A stretch of DNA of 64,000 bases from Rutpela maculata. Lineage: Eukaryota; Arthropoda; Insecta; Coleoptera; Cerambycidae. The notes under the pieces were generated by a model. That model did not search any database, had not been told where the DNA came from, and worked only from the letters and a program-made list of their open reading frames with translations. Both the position numbers and the translations under genes were made by a program. The stretch spans positions 140,149,235 through 140,213,234 of the forward strand of contig OW386285.2 of NCBI GenBank assembly GCA_936432065.2, read 5' to 3'. This document shows positions 10,501 through 22,803 of this stretch, one piece after another (the stretch's first letter is position 1; the number at the start of each line of letters is the position of its first letter).

Positions 10501-12539
10501 AACCAAGGTAAAGCTCATATCTCCGAAATTCGACTTGTTTGAATTGTTTTGCTGAAATGATGTTTGGAAAATACATGTGATATCTCATAACTTTTATTTT
10601 TGAACGTATTTACGTAACTCCAAAAATAAAGAAGTTAAATGAGGTTCTAACGTTTGCACAACCACCCTGTACTGTTGACTATAATAAGGAACTTTAGTCT
10701 AGTTATTATAAAAAACACGTTCTCAAATAAATTAAACATGTTCTGATAGAACATATTAATAATAATATTTTTTTGACGGCAAAATTGGAAACTATTTATT
10801 GAATCTATGTTTGAAAATTAAGAGGTTATATTTTATCCACGTAATTAATTATGGACTATCTAGGTCGTCACGATTTCGTTTTTTGTAAATTCCAATTTTT
10901 CGACGTCCATTTTTTCGTTGATCACGTGTTTTTGACTAAAACAAAAAAATAAAAACGTGACGAACTAGAATATATATTTTAATACATACGTACAAAATTT
11001 GAAGTTTCTATCTTCAAAAATAAGCCGAATAATTCGTTTCTTCATTTCACTGACCGCAGATTATACTCTTAAAATGTGTTTTTTTTTACTCGTGTGGTTT
11101 ATAGCACTCGCCTTCGGCTCTTACTATAAACGCCCCACTCGTAAAAAAAACCATTTTAGCCACTTGTTATATAAAATACTATGTGTGCCTAATGGAAAAT
11201 TAAACAATTCTAACACTTATAAACACTACATAAAATTTTTACAAAAACTACACAGATAAAATTTTGTATATTTAGGTCATATACATAATGCACTTATATT
11301 AACCGAATTTAATATATAGTGTATACTTATTTTATTCTAAATAAAAAAAAACATAAGTTTTGCACTCCATTTTGCTTTGTACAAGACACATTTTATCTAC
11401 AAGTAGCAGGGATATAGTTGCCGCACAAAACAATAATCATAGTTCTAATCTCTTTTAGTTTATAGTTTATACTTTAAACTCAAATATTTTGTTTATTTTG
11501 AAGATGTTTATTACTAGTTTAGTAGGTTTAAAGCAATATTTTTTGTTATTTATTCATCTGAATTATACTCGGGTTTATTTAAATTTTAAAGCAATAATGA
11601 AATAAACTGATATACCTACTTGCTAGCTTTAACACCGCGAACATCACCAAGAGAAAAACGTCCCGTGTTTTTTTTATAAAAGATGCCACCATAAACATAT
11701 CCACAGTGGGTAAATTTTCCGATTGTCCTTTTGAAAACCTCTATCGGTCATTTTCAAACAATATTTACACTTCTGAAGCCTTTATAATCAATAAATTAGC
11801 ACACAATATTTGAAATTATACGAATTTCGACTACGGTCTAGTAGTCTGACATGTCAACTCACAGAATGACGTCACAGTTAATGGTGGATGGCGGCATGTA
11901 ACAAAAATAGCTTAAATTATGCACTTAATAGCTTATATTTATTACAAGGGATTGAAAAATGGTTTTATTTGTGAACCACGAATTTTTCAATGACATTAGC
12001 TTATGTTTGTGAGTACCATTTCCCAAATTTAATTTTTAACCACTCAAGTTTATTTATGTCTTAATGATTAACAAGTGCCACATAAGACCATTGCAGTGCT
12101 TTTTTAGGTTCAAACTCTAGCTAAAGATATAATTTTAAGGTGTTAAGTGAGTGATAGGTTTGAGGAAATACATATCTTGGGACGTGCGATTAGTGATTAG
12201 TTTTGTACATAATTTGTATTTGTATTTAAAAGAGTGTGTTTTGTGGTGTTGCATATTTTTGCTTTATAAATGCTTTAATAAACTGCTAAGAGGCTGATTC
12301 AAACGACTTTCTTAGAAAATCTGAGAAGTGATTATACATCTAAACTCTTGAAATTGTAGACCGCTGTCACCGTAAATTTATAGCAAGGCAATATTGGATT
12401 GTTGAGTTTCTTAGATGAACAAGTGTTGACTTGGGTAATAAATGGACAACTTGATCAGTGGCGTACTATTGGTATGATACGCCGGGGGCTGAATCTCTTG
12501 CAGTTCAATGGAAATGCACAAACTATCCCAGGAAATGGT
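10501..12539. other. AT-rich stretch with one hairpin
   Basis: An imperfect hairpin at about 11062-11158 has arms including TTTACTCGTGTGGTTTATAG and a CGCCTTCGGC tip. It accounts for the 86-codon open frame in that area, which I do not regard as a gene. Near 11860 a CRE-like TGACGTCA is followed about 95 bases later by a short ATG frame ending at a GTGAGT donor (11959-12008). That could be a first exon but is too short to support. Nothing else is recognised. Confidence 0.35.
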
Positions 12540-12760
12540 ATTTATACACAAGAATAATGGATCGAATACAGAACGTAGGAATGAAAGATCACATCCTGGT
12601 AGGCACATAAACGGGGGAACGAGTGGGGGGCGTTAAAGCAGGGGCAGGGGTTATACAGAAGAAATGATAACACATACACGAGAAGAGGCATACCAAGGCA
12701 ACAGTGAAGATGAACTGGAGGAAGAAGAGAAAGCAAAAAATGAATCAATCAAATTAATAC
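12540..12760 (+). mobile_element. Fragment of the (TCAA)n-tailed LINE family
   Basis: About 200 bases are similar to 15829-15960, sharing ATACACAAGAA, ATGGA, CGAATAC, GATCACATCCT and GCGTTAAAGC. The fragment lies just outside the left terminal repeat of the hAT-like element. The other fragments are at 15645, 24995 and 62300. Confidence 0.65.
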
Positions 12761-12794
12761 AAGGAAGCCCTTCAATAAGCCACCATTAGGGCAT

Positions 12795-15608
12795 TGCACC
12801 CATTGTATGTTATGACAAATGTAAAAACATGTTTGTATACCAATTTTTAGCTCGATTGGACAAATCTAGACCACCGCCTACGTGAACTGTAGTTTTACCA
12901 TTATACGCATAATATGCGTATAGTGGTAAAATTGTAGTCGCAAGTTATAAAAGATGTTTTCTTTTCAGTATAAGATGGCTGACATTGACTCGACCTTGTT
13001 AAATCGACGCCCGACTCTCAGGAAGATCAGATTAATGAAACTCCAGAGGCCTTGTTAGTCGGAAAACTTTTACTGGATCTGGAACCCCAGAAGGGATCTC
13101 AGCTTCCAACCAACGGAGATGTTTTGCGACTGTTTTTGTATTTAAATCGTGGTCCCATGCAACAGTGTAAGAGAGGTCATGTTGTGAAAACCGTAATTGA
13201 GAAAGTCGAGAAGTTTTGGGAACTGGCCGGTATTCCCACCTCACCTATTAGAGCTGGACATTCTAGCGCGAAGCTTAGCAAGCTCGTCATGCAATATGAA
13301 AACTTACGAAAACATAAGACACGAAAAAACTTTCCCGGTGAGAGTGGTAAGTTTTTAATATCTCTCAATGAACTGTTTGATGTGGCACACAAAGACGCTG
13401 TTAGTATGATCGAACATGACACCTGTCGAACAGTAAACATGATGGTGGAGGACAAATTGTTTTTACAAGATCAGCGGTCACATCGAAAAATGGAATTGGG
13501 AGGCCTTGATAAGCAACATTTTACAAAAGTGCAAAAGATACAACATAGACATGAGCAAGAGACCCATAGAATTCAGAGGGAACTACGGCGACCTCTAAAA
13601 GAATCAACCATAACCAGTATGACCACTAGTACTTCCACTAAGTGTAACTTCGATAAATTAACCCCTGAACCTGAACTTCAAGATGAAGACCATCAGAAGG
13701 AGAAGTTTTATAATCCTGATCCTGACTTTCTGCTTCCTTCAACTAGTACTTCTGCTGGTGCTCGTCCTAAGGCTAAACGTTCTACTTCTGTTGTTCTTAA
13801 CCTACCTCGCAATCCATTTAGCAGCACGAAAATTTCGGCAATGGGAGACAGGCTCAACCTCTCAGCTGGACAACGAACAGCATTTATGGGGGCAATCCTT
13901 TCTAAAGGCGGAGTCCGCCCCCATGACACTACTCTATCAGTTACAAGTACTTGGAGAGTGGGCAAGACCATTCGAAAATCTGTCGCTGAAGAGATTAAAT
14001 CTAAATTCATTCCTCCAAAGCATTGTACATTGCATTGGGATGGTAAGCTTCTTGCAGACATCAAAAAAGAAAAGAAAGAGCGCCTTGGGATTCTGGTGTC
14101 TGGTATGCCAGACTTTGAAGAAGGGAAACTTCTAAGTGTTCCTGTAATCACCAGCTCTAAAGGAGAAGAACAGGCTAACGCCACTCATTTCCTGACTAGC
14201 GAATGGGGGCTACGTGATAATGTGCGGGCTATTGTTTTTGACACGACGGCATCAAATTCAGGCAGAAAGATCGGAGCATGTGTAAAACTTGAGGAACTTT
14301 TAGACAAAAAGTTACTTATGCTTGCTTGTCGTCACCATGTATTTGAGAGAATCTTATGTGCAGTTCACAAAGAGTTGTTCGGAAATACATCTGGCCCTGA
14401 TAATGCTGATTTCGTTCACTTTAGAGATTCTATTTGAAAGAATATAAACACGGAACATGTATTCAAAACTTTTTCAATCAGTGGCCTTGACCGGTCAATG
14501 AAGAGTAGAAAAGATGATGTCATTCAATCGTTAAAAATAATTCTCGCTGTACCTGATAGAAGTAATCAACTTCCACGAGACGATTATAAGGAGTACGCTG
14601 AACTAATGATCATGCTTCTTGGAGAAACGCCAGAGCGAGGTAAACACTGTTTTAGACCTAGAGCTGCACACCATGCTCGATGGATGCCATCCATTTTGTA
14701 TCCAGCAAAGATGTTTGCTTTTAGTGACCAGGCAGGATATGATGAGGCCATGATTGCGAAACTGGAGAGACTGCAAATTCAATGCTTTCTATTACGTAGA
14801 GAAATGGCTTTGTGCGTCTGTCGGGGTCGACGCACCATACAATGATCTCCAACTTTGGCATGACTTAAAGGAATGCGAAAAATATGATCCTCAAGTTGCT
14901 CGTGCAGCTTTAACTGCAACGGAAAGACACTACTGGTATTTGACCGAAGAGTGTGCAGTATTCTCTCTGTTTTCGAATCGTGTATCGGAGACTGAATGGA
15001 AACAGATTGCTAGGCAATTGACGCGTACACCACGACCCCAGAAATTCACAAGAGGTCGGTCAATCTTTCCTGTTTTGAACTCCAGCACAAGACTTACCAG
15101 TCTCGTTGGTCCCAATTCCTGGTTTTTATTTGAAACTATGGGAGTTGACTCTTGTTGGCTTTGGGCACCGGTTAATCAGTGGAAACTAGATCCCAATTTC
15201 CAGGAAGCAGAAATGTTCGTTCGACATTTGAAAGTAGTTAACGATATTTCTGAACGAGCAGTTAAATTGATTCAGGACTTTGCCACCAGTATCACAACTG
15301 ACGAACTGCAGAAGCAATACCTGTTGAAAGTGGTAGAATTTCAAAGGAAGGCGATACCAAATTTCAAAAAAAACACCTTACTGACAAGTGACAAGTGATT
15401 AAGATATTTCTAATAATAATAAAATGTTTCAGTTTTTTTGTTAAATAAACCAAATATTAAAAAATAAGGTGTAGTATATATTGTAACCATATGTAATCAT
15501 ATGTCTAAATTTTAATCGAAGTGGGCGGGGGTCTATTTTGGACCAAATGATCTGAGCTTTGGTATTTACTTTTATTTTGTTAAGTGTCACAAGATAGAAA
15601 CAGTGCAT
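12795..15608 (+). mobile_element. hAT-like DNA transposon, autonomous but decayed
   Basis: The left edge (TTGCACCCATTGTATG, then TGACA, ATACCAA, GCTCGATTGG, CTAGACC, CGCC) and the reverse complement of the right edge (ATGCACTGTTTCTATC, then TGACA, ATACCAA, GCTCAGATCATTTGG, ATAGACC, CGCC) align for about 90 bases. These are diverged terminal inverted repeats surrounding the transposase gene. The expected 8-bp target duplication could not be confirmed, so the outer borders are accurate only to a few bases. A hairpin at about 12891-12929 lies just upstream of the gene. Confidence 0.7.
12975..15398 (+). pseudogene. hAT-like transposase gene, disabled by two frameshifts and one stop
   Basis: A coding stretch of about 800 codons: a probable ATG at 12975, a shift near 13007, a 461-codon frame to an in-frame TGA at 14435-14437, continuation in the same frame to about 14800, then a shift into the frame ending at 15398. 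The middle carries FDTTASNSG followed about 30 residues later by ACRHH. This matches the hAT pattern of an RNase H-like fold with an acidic residue near ASN and a downstream C..H pair. The C-terminal part ends with VVNDISERAV, like the hAT dimerisation tail of this family. I recall close relatives in many insects annotated as uncharacterised proteins. A splice-acceptor-like TTTTCAG just before the first ATG suggests a 5' intron. The damage is light, so inactivation seems recent. Assignment to hAT is from family memory and motif layout. Confidence 0.75.
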
Positions 15609-15644
15609 TTGAATTATTTAAAAAAAAAATTTTGCAATGCCCTA

Positions 15645-16371
15645 GCCACCATCCAAGGAATAACTGCTAGAAATCACGACAGAGCAAGAAGAAATACTGC
15701 TCCTGGAACAGTCAAAATTAACAAGGAAATAATGCACTATGGAGCCAAGAGGACAAAGAAGCAACCATTAGAACTCATCACCGGAGCAAGGCTGGAAACG
15801 TTCATGTGGTTTTTCCCAAGGAAATGTTATCTACACACAAGAAAAATGGACCGAATACTGAATCTAGGAACGGAAGATCAGATCACATCCTAATAGGCAG
15901 AGAAGCGGGGAAGCGGGCCAGGAGCGTTAAAGCGCGGGGGGGCAGAGGTAACTGGGAAAGAAAAGCGAGGGGAAAAATGAATTCCACAAAGATCGCAGCG
16001 ATATATGCTCTACCAGAATCAGAAACGGAGGAATCAGAAGAAGAAGATTTGTAGAAGCAGAAATACAAAAAGAGGAACATAAACACTCCATATCACGACA
16101 CAACACATACTTCACTAGAAGACTCAGAATAGGCAGAAGTACAGAACCAAAAACACAAAAAAGGAAGCTTAAACTCTCCCTCACGGCACAATGCGGCAAC
16201 ACATCTCACCTACCTACACCTCCCATCCCACATTCCTTTACCATGCGCCATGTGGTTCTCGCTGCTAGCAACAAGCATGACCTTAGTCCAACCCAGCGTG
16301 GAGGTAGCAGGCCCAGCTGTATAACTTGGAAGTGGCGGCTATGCCTACCGCACGCTGGTAAATCAATCAAT
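15645..16371 (+). mobile_element. (TCAA)n-tailed LINE family, 3' part
   Basis: The sequence ends at GGTAAATCAATCAATCAA, the same 3' end seen in reverse complement at 24995 and 62300. It shares GCCATGTGGTTCTCGCTGCT and CCCAGCTGTATAAC with those copies. The frames are short and broken. The better preserved copy at 62300-63480 shows that the family encoded an endonuclease. Confidence 0.75.
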
Positions 16372-16544
16372 CAAGTTCCCAATTATGCAAAAATGTAACT
16401 AACCGTAATTTTTGTGACAAAATTGTTTCCCTTTACACATACTTTCATATATTTTTATAACTTTATTTTTTTATGTGTAAAAATTAATGAAACGAAAAAA
16501 ATTCGGTATGTAATGTATAGAACGGATGACAGTTCAGGGAAAAT

Positions 16545-16760
16545 CAGGTGGCGTGAAGCGAAGAGGACGCCTTCCAAAATGTTATTATGATGTCACCAAT
16601 GAACTGAAAGAAAGAGTGAGCGAGAGAGCTGTGCGCCTAGCAGGCATCCACGGCAGATGCTGTGATGCCACCAGACATGCTATAAAGCAGGCGAAGGGCA
16701 ACTAAAATTATTCATGGATCACAAAATCGTCTAGCAAAACGTTGCGAATAAGACCAAATT
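16545..16760 (+). repeat. Unclassified repeat with a basic coding tail
   Basis: One frame is open for about 52 codons to a TAA and begins GGVKRRGRLPKCYYDV. The stretch is similar to 20720-20910 and 23885-24115, which share the GATGC(T)/GTGATGC block, CTATAAAG and ATGGATCACAA...GAATAAG. GRP-rich basic tails of this kind occur at the C-termini of some retroelement polyproteins, but the identity is not established. Confidence 0.5.
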
Positions 16761-17698
16761 CAGTTTGAGAATATAAAACGTTAGAGCATTTCTTAGTTCT
16801 TCATTGTATTCAAAGAAAGAAACTCGAGAGTTGAATAATAATTTCTTAGGTTTCCTCTTTATATTAACATTTTATGTTTCAGTTTAACCTTACATATTAT
16901 TAAATACCAAATTACAAATTTATCAGGAAAAACCTAAGTTTATTTTACCTTTGTTAGAAGATAAATGAAGTTCCAGACAATACCATTGTTTGTAACAATA
17001 ACAAAATCATTAGTATCAATATCAACGGCAACAATAAAAGCGTAATGAAAACCAGGAAGAGTTGTAAAGATAAAAATTAATAAACCTTTTAAATATAAGT
17101 GAACGCTTAGGTAGCATTAAAATATAATGGATGTGCCTATCAGTAAAAAAAATTTACACAATGGTTTTAACATGAATTTATATAAGAATGACAATTGTAG
17201 TGCTTTAAGTTGGTTCTTTTGTTATAAACTGGATAATTTTGCTTATACTACTGACACTGCCCTAGATTCATACACACTCCCAAATTAAAATGAAAATATT
17301 CATGTAGGACCTAATAAATAATAATAAATTTTCAATCAAAAACTTGTAATGATTACAATATAAATATCCGATTGATAAAGGAAATTCTATTTATAAAATC
17401 TTGTGAATTTATAAATATGTATAAATTACTAATCAGTAGTATACTGATTATTTCATGCACAATTGGCTGATTGGAATAAATCAAACACCAATAAAAAAAA
17501 ATCATAACACCAACGGTCAGCCATGTTCGTGAAGTTTTAAGTGTTAGCCAATAACGGCAGTGGTGTACTGAATAAAGTACTAAAAATTTTACAGCCATTA
17601 AGCTGAGCTTAGATTTTAAATGAACTCTATTATTGATTTAATATACCCTCAATAGCACCAAAGTTTAAACAAAACGTATTAAATGAGACAAGAGAAAA
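16761..17698. other. AT-rich stretch, no gene seen
   Basis: Only chance frames. Confidence 0.4.
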
Positions 17699-18394
17699 AA
17701 ACCGCTGCCCAAGGAATCCCTATTTCCACATCCAGATTTTCTATCCAAGTCACTCACAACGAAAAAATTTTGTATGTGGAAATAATTGTTTATGGAACTT
17801 TAATAATATAATATTTGAAATCCTCTACCCCAAAATCCTGGTACCCCACATCGGTAGTGGGGTGGGGGTGGTGATAGGGGGTGGTAGTGGGGGTGGTTGA
17901 AGTAAAAAATATTTCGAGGTTTCTGGTTCTTGTACACACACTAAATCACATTTTTTTATCCCCTTTAATAATGGGGTGGGGGTGGTAATGGGGGTGGCTA
18001 ATGCCAACATTTTTTTTGAGACTTTAACTTCTTTTATATATACTAAATACCAATTTTATGGGCTCTTACCTGCTTGATTTACCTAGTTACCAACTTTACC
18101 CCAATTTACCCCCCACCCTTCGACGGAACAAGATGAAAATATAATCTAGTTCTAGATCTCGTTAAAGTACATATGTGTACCAAATTTCAAGTCAATATCT
18201 CAAACGGTTCCAGAGTAAACGTGCGCACAAAAAAACACAGGCAGACAGACCGACAGACCGACAGACAGACAGAAATTTTTTTTCCGCTCAAACTTAAAAT
18301 CTCGACGTTTCATGACATTATAAGCCTATTTGAACAATAAAAATTTTTAAAAATTTGTTTGTCATTACTTTACTTCCACTGGATGTTGAAGTAA
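17699..18394 (-). repeat. ACTTCC-family repeat, full-length copy
   Basis: On the minus strand it runs from ACTTCAACATCCAGTGGAAG to the 3' end GGGCAGCGG. Internal order: AT-rich block, microsatellite (CTGT/CGGT units at 18238-18272), GTGCGCACG, the GGAACCGTTTGAGATATTGA block, and the C-rich CCACCCC segment. It has no long frame that recurs between copies. Confidence 0.9.
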
Positions 18395-20719
18395 TTATCT
18401 TGAGGTTACAGTCAGAAGTGCAGAGTTGTTAAGACCAATACAAAGAGAAAAGTTTTCGTTATTCGTCAATCTTTCAGAAATAAACTGTCGGCCAACTGAA
18501 ACGGATCAAGCGAATTTTTAAGTTGAATTCAAATTCACAGTTTTTGAGAAAGTGACTAGTATAAATATGCGGTTTTCAGAATTAAAGAGATAATTTATTT
18601 TTGAAACAGTGAATTTTGCCCGATTCTTATATTTTGAAGCACGTTACTATCTACAGGGTGTAAAAGAAAACGTGTTTTTTTACCAAACTTTCTAACTGCC
18701 GAAATTTCACAAAAACTGTTTTATATATTTTTTACGCATATCTCGACGCACATTATTTTAGTCCTTGGTTTTATGAGGAATAAACCAATTTCTAAAATTT
18801 TTGATAGGTCTCTCATTTTGTAAGATACCGAGTTTCCTCTAAAAATGTGGTCTTGTTGTGTTTTGTTAAAGCCGAGTGTTGTAGGTTATTATAATACCTT
18901 ATGGAAGCTCCTTTAAAATTATAAAAATAAGTACATTTTTTTTGTATGGTAATCAGTGGAATACCCAAAATCGGTATACGTTCACCGATTGGGGAACCTT
19001 TCTTGGGTTTTCTATATTAAACTATAAAAAACGAAATCCCTCTTCGATACCAAAGTTGAAATTATACACACATCTAAAGGGACTAAATGGCTTTACCTAC
19101 ATACAAAAAATATTTTTTTCAAATTTTGTTGATGTATTTTTTCACAAGAAATACAGAAAAACTGTATGCATGTCTTTTTAATGGAATAAAATGGAATCTA
19201 AATAAATAATAAGAAAAAATATCTATTTATCTATTTTTGTAAGCACTATTATTAGACAAAATGTCAGCTAAAGAAAAAAGAAAGAACCAAACTTTTCATT
19301 ATTAGTGGGGCAATACAAATAAACCATGTATTAGCAAGGAAAAAGATATATATTCACCATGAACTAAAAGTACAAAAACATGTACTTATTATTATTATTA
19401 TTTTAAAGGAGCGATCATGAGGTATTAAAATAACCTAACAATATAATAACAATCGGTTCTTATGAAATACAATAAGGCGTAATAGGAAAAAAAGAAAAAA
19501 TTACAGGTTTTTAGAAAAAAACGGTATACTACAAAATAAAAGAAATATCAAAAATTTGAGAAATCTGTTTTTTCCAGTGACCAAAGAAATGCGCATCAAA
19601 AAAATATAAAACAATTTTTGTGGAATCTGAGTAGTTATAATATAAACTTTGGTAAAAAAAACACGCTTTCCTTTTATACCCTCCCACACAACACAAGGCT
19701 GTCCGAGGGACGTACTATGGCAAATCCCGTTTCGTATTTGGGCTTGCCTATGGACATCCTAATATCCCAGTTTGTATGCTTTTCGACACTCTTTTGGTCA
19801 TCCCTAATTACGAATTTGGTAATAGTTTTTTCAAAAGCAAAATGGTGGCTCCAATATGGCGGCAAATATTTGGGAAAAGTTAATCATTTCAATTGGAAAT
19901 TGGTATTCGGGGGTTTTCGAGGTCGCTGATTACGAATTCCAATTCAAATTTAAATAATTAAATTAATTAATTAAATTTAATTCAATTACACATACTTTTG
20001 GGCGTTTCATAAATTCGAACCAAAAAATAAATCATTTTTCAATAATTATTTTTGACATAACAAAATGCATTAATTTTTTTAAAAATTATTAATAACACAT
20101 AATTGTTATAAATTGTTACGTTTAAATGGAATTTTTAATTAGATATAATATATGCTAAAACATCACTATAAACCAAAGTTAACGCGTCGCTGTATTTTGC
20201 ACCGTGTCAGAAAAACGATCGCAGAAACAAAGTGGCACCTAGGGGCAGCCAATTTTTACATAATTTATTACAAGAATGTTCAACAAACAACTGAAAAAAA
20301 AAAAAACATTGAACGAGTGTGAACGAGTCATAAATTTTTCTCTTGATAAAGAAAAAATTTAAAATCTATATTCTATGAAAAAACACCTCCTATTGAATGT
20401 TAATAAATTCTTACAAATTAGTAATTACGAAATTTCACCGTCGACATTTAATTATATATATCTTGTGGGGGAGAATCCATTTCAATGTATTGTAATATCA
20501 CTATTTTCTAAATTTTCAGCACTTTCTGTTGACTACAACAACACACGTGAAACATACGGCCCGGTGTGCTTCGTGTGATGGTCACATTCGGAATGAAGTT
20601 ACAAAGAGCTCGGGGGATACTGGCTCCTTGGGACCAGTTTATATTATACCTGGGGTCACCTGCTAAACGTCCTGGGACAAAAAAGTCCTAAATTCGAAAC
20701 TCGATTTTTCGCCAGCTTT
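18395..20719. other. AT-rich stretch, no gene supported
   Basis: An ACAGGGTGTAAAAG motif at 18654 resembles insect transposon ends but no partner was found. An AT-only run of alternating AATT/TTAA lies at 19947-19985. Frames of 60-100 codons overlap on opposite strands and carry no recognisable domain. Confidence 0.4.
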
Positions 20720-20910
20720 TTCGGATTCCGGCCCACTGTGCGGCATATTGAAGCTGATGTGAATGAGATCTCGTGAAGCTGTGTGCCTAAAAGGCAACCG
20801 TGACAGGTGACTTGATACCGTTGGGCGTGCTATAAAGTAAACGAAGGCCAACTAGATTAATACATGGATCACAATATGTCAAGGCGTTGTGAATAAAAAG
20901 AGGACGTCAC
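20720..20910 (+). repeat. Unclassified repeat, second copy
   Basis: Aligns with 16590-16760 through GAGATCTCGTGAAGCTGTGTG, GTGCTATAAAG and ATGGATCACAA, with the GAATAAAAAGAGGA end. More decayed than the 16.5 kb copy. A 28-bp hairpin (CAGCTCAGG...CCTGAGCTG) follows at about 20939-20966. Confidence 0.45.
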
Positions 20911-21347
20911 AGGCTGTTAGATTTAATAATCACAATTCAGCTCAGGGTCGCTTGAACCTGAGCTGATCGTTTAAACGATCTACAATCACAATAAAAACAG
21001 TAAGTATGTACCAGGTAATTTCAAAATGATTCCATAGCAACCAAATTGCTTGCTTATAGCGTCGTTGAAATAATTCTTTTTTCTACTTCCATCTTTAAAA
21101 TGGCGTTTATCGTATACGTTTCCATGATGCTAAATAATCCTTTAAACACGCTTTCGACAAACCGTGACTTCGTGCATTTTAGTCACAGGTTGAACTTAGC
21201 AACGAGATATTAGTCACGGCTGAGGTTAATTCTAGATATTTTAATGGCAAAAATCAAGTTAGTTTTTCGTAATTCTTGTCATCAATCTGTCAAAATAAAT
21301 CGACGCGTTATGCAAGAGACAAGTAATTTTGTATTTTTTGGAAAAAA

Positions 21348-22559
21348 ATGAGCCTAAACGACAGTGAAAGTGAAGAAGATGTTTTCATTGGTACTCCGCC
21401 CGAAATTACTCAAGCAGCGGCATCGGCAACTGCTAGTTTGCTGCCAGAAAAATCTAAAAGTCAATACGAACGTGCATATAAACTTTTCCAAGATTGGCGT
21501 CAAGAAAACCAAACAAATTCATTTTCTGAGAATGTATTACTTGCTTATTTCCAAAATTTGTCGAAAAAGATGAAACCGTCCTCTTTGTGGGCAATCTATT
21601 CAATGCTGCGGACGACAATTAATCTAAAAAACAATGTTGATATTAGCAAGTACCCCAAATTGTGCGCATTTCTGAAGCGTAAATCAGACGGTTACAGACC
21701 TAAAAAGTCGAAAATATTGACACCCCAGCAAATTAGAGAATTCTTATCATCTGCTTCAGACGAAGAATACCTATTTACAAAGGTAATAGTATAAAACCAA
21801 ATTAAATAAAAATAAACAAAATTATAAATATTTTAGGTAGGGTTACTTTTTGGAATAATGGGAGCTTGTCGGCGGGAAGAATTGACGAAAATTCAAACAA
21901 GTGATGTTGAAGGCCTTAACACGGCCCTTTTAGTTCACATTCCTGACACGAAAACAAAAACGGAACGTCAGTTTGTTATTGGAGGTAATTTCTATCATAC
22001 ATGCAAGAAATACATGGAACTTCGACCTCCAAACCTGACAAGTACTACCCGATTTTTCTTAAACTACCAGCGAGGAAAATGTAGAAAACAGCCAATTGGA
22101 ATTAATAAATTTGGCAGCCTCTCTAGCGTAGTAGCAAAATTCTTAAAATTACCTGACCCTGCTGCTTATACTGGTCATTGCCTAAGAAGGTCTTCAGCGA
22201 CGATTTTGGTGGACTCGGGTGCGAACATCACAGCATTAAAGCGTCATGGAGGGTGGCGATCCACAGCTGTTGCAGAGAGTTATATTGACCACTCGTTAAA
22301 CAATAAAATTGAGACCGCTACTAAAATCATGAACACTGTTCAAAATAATGCAATGCAAAAAAATAAAGAGAATATTGATATTGCAATTGCTCAAAGTTCA
22401 AGCATTGATAAAAATGAAAGTGGACCAATTATTAGCTTCAATTCAAATCATGAAGCAAATTTAACACAGTTCGATGGAACGCATTTAGGAAAATCACTTA
22501 GTTTTTTTAGCAATTGCCAAAATGTTTCCAATGTAACCATTAATATACACAATAAGTAG
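21348..22559 (+). CDS. Crypton-type tyrosine recombinase, two exons, apparently intact
   Basis: Exon 1 is 21348-21782 and exon 2 is 21837-22559. The intron is 54 bases, GTAATAG to TTTTAG, and splits the gene exactly between codons, giving about 385 residues. The N-terminal half (about residues 30-110) resembles the helical core-binding domain of phage-integrase proteins. The catalytic half has all expected residues: Arg in GACRREEL, HxxR in GHCLRRSSATI, the HGGW box, and the nucleophilic Tyr in AESYIDHS. The family cuts and rejoins DNA through a phosphotyrosine link. The C-terminus carries an Asn-rich tail ending NVTINIHNK, a pattern I recall from insect Crypton-like proteins. A polyadenylation signal AATAAA lies at 22607-22612. 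With an unbroken frame and complete active site, this may be a young transposon or a domesticated gene. Confidence 0.88.
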
Positions 22560-22606
22560 AACAATAGTTTAGTAATTTTTTACTGTTACCATGTTATTGA
22601 TACGTT

Positions 22607-22612
22607 AATAAA
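22607..22612 (+). promoter_or_regulatory. Polyadenylation signal of the recombinase gene
   Basis: AATAAA, 48 bases after the stop codon, in the right place and orientation. Confidence 0.55.
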
Positions 22613-22667
22613 TGAAATATTAAAATAACTTCCAAATTTTTTATTTAGATATTTGCTGTCGTAGAAA

Positions 22668-22803
22668 AAGTATAGTATGCAACACGTTTTATAAACTTGT
22701 TAGTCACTCATTTTATTAAACACTCGCTCCGCTACGCGTCGCTCGCGATTAATAAAACTGTGACTAAAATGACGTTTATAAAACTTGTTACATAATATAC
22801 TAT
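22668..22803. repeat. 136-bp palindrome just downstream of the recombinase gene
   Basis: Arms pair outward from a GC-rich tip (CTCCGCTACGCGTCGCTCGCG) through TTTTATTAA, TAGTCAC and GTTTATAAAC to AATAGTATATTATGTAAC at the right outer edge. The outer sequence matches the 6385-6530 palindrome. The right arm contains CTGTGACTAAAATG, whose inverse CATTTTAGTCACAG lies upstream of the gene at 21175-21188. Confidence 0.8.

Noticed and set aside
10999..11259. 86-codon plus-strand frame with a hydrophobic N-terminus
   Set aside because: It runs through an imperfect hairpin, has biased Lys/Asn/Phe content typical of AT-rich DNA, and lacks splice or homologous features.
13683..14184. Frames of 150 and 158 codons on both strands inside the transposase gene
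   Set aside because: Shadows of the transposase reading frame, which has family motifs in its own phase.
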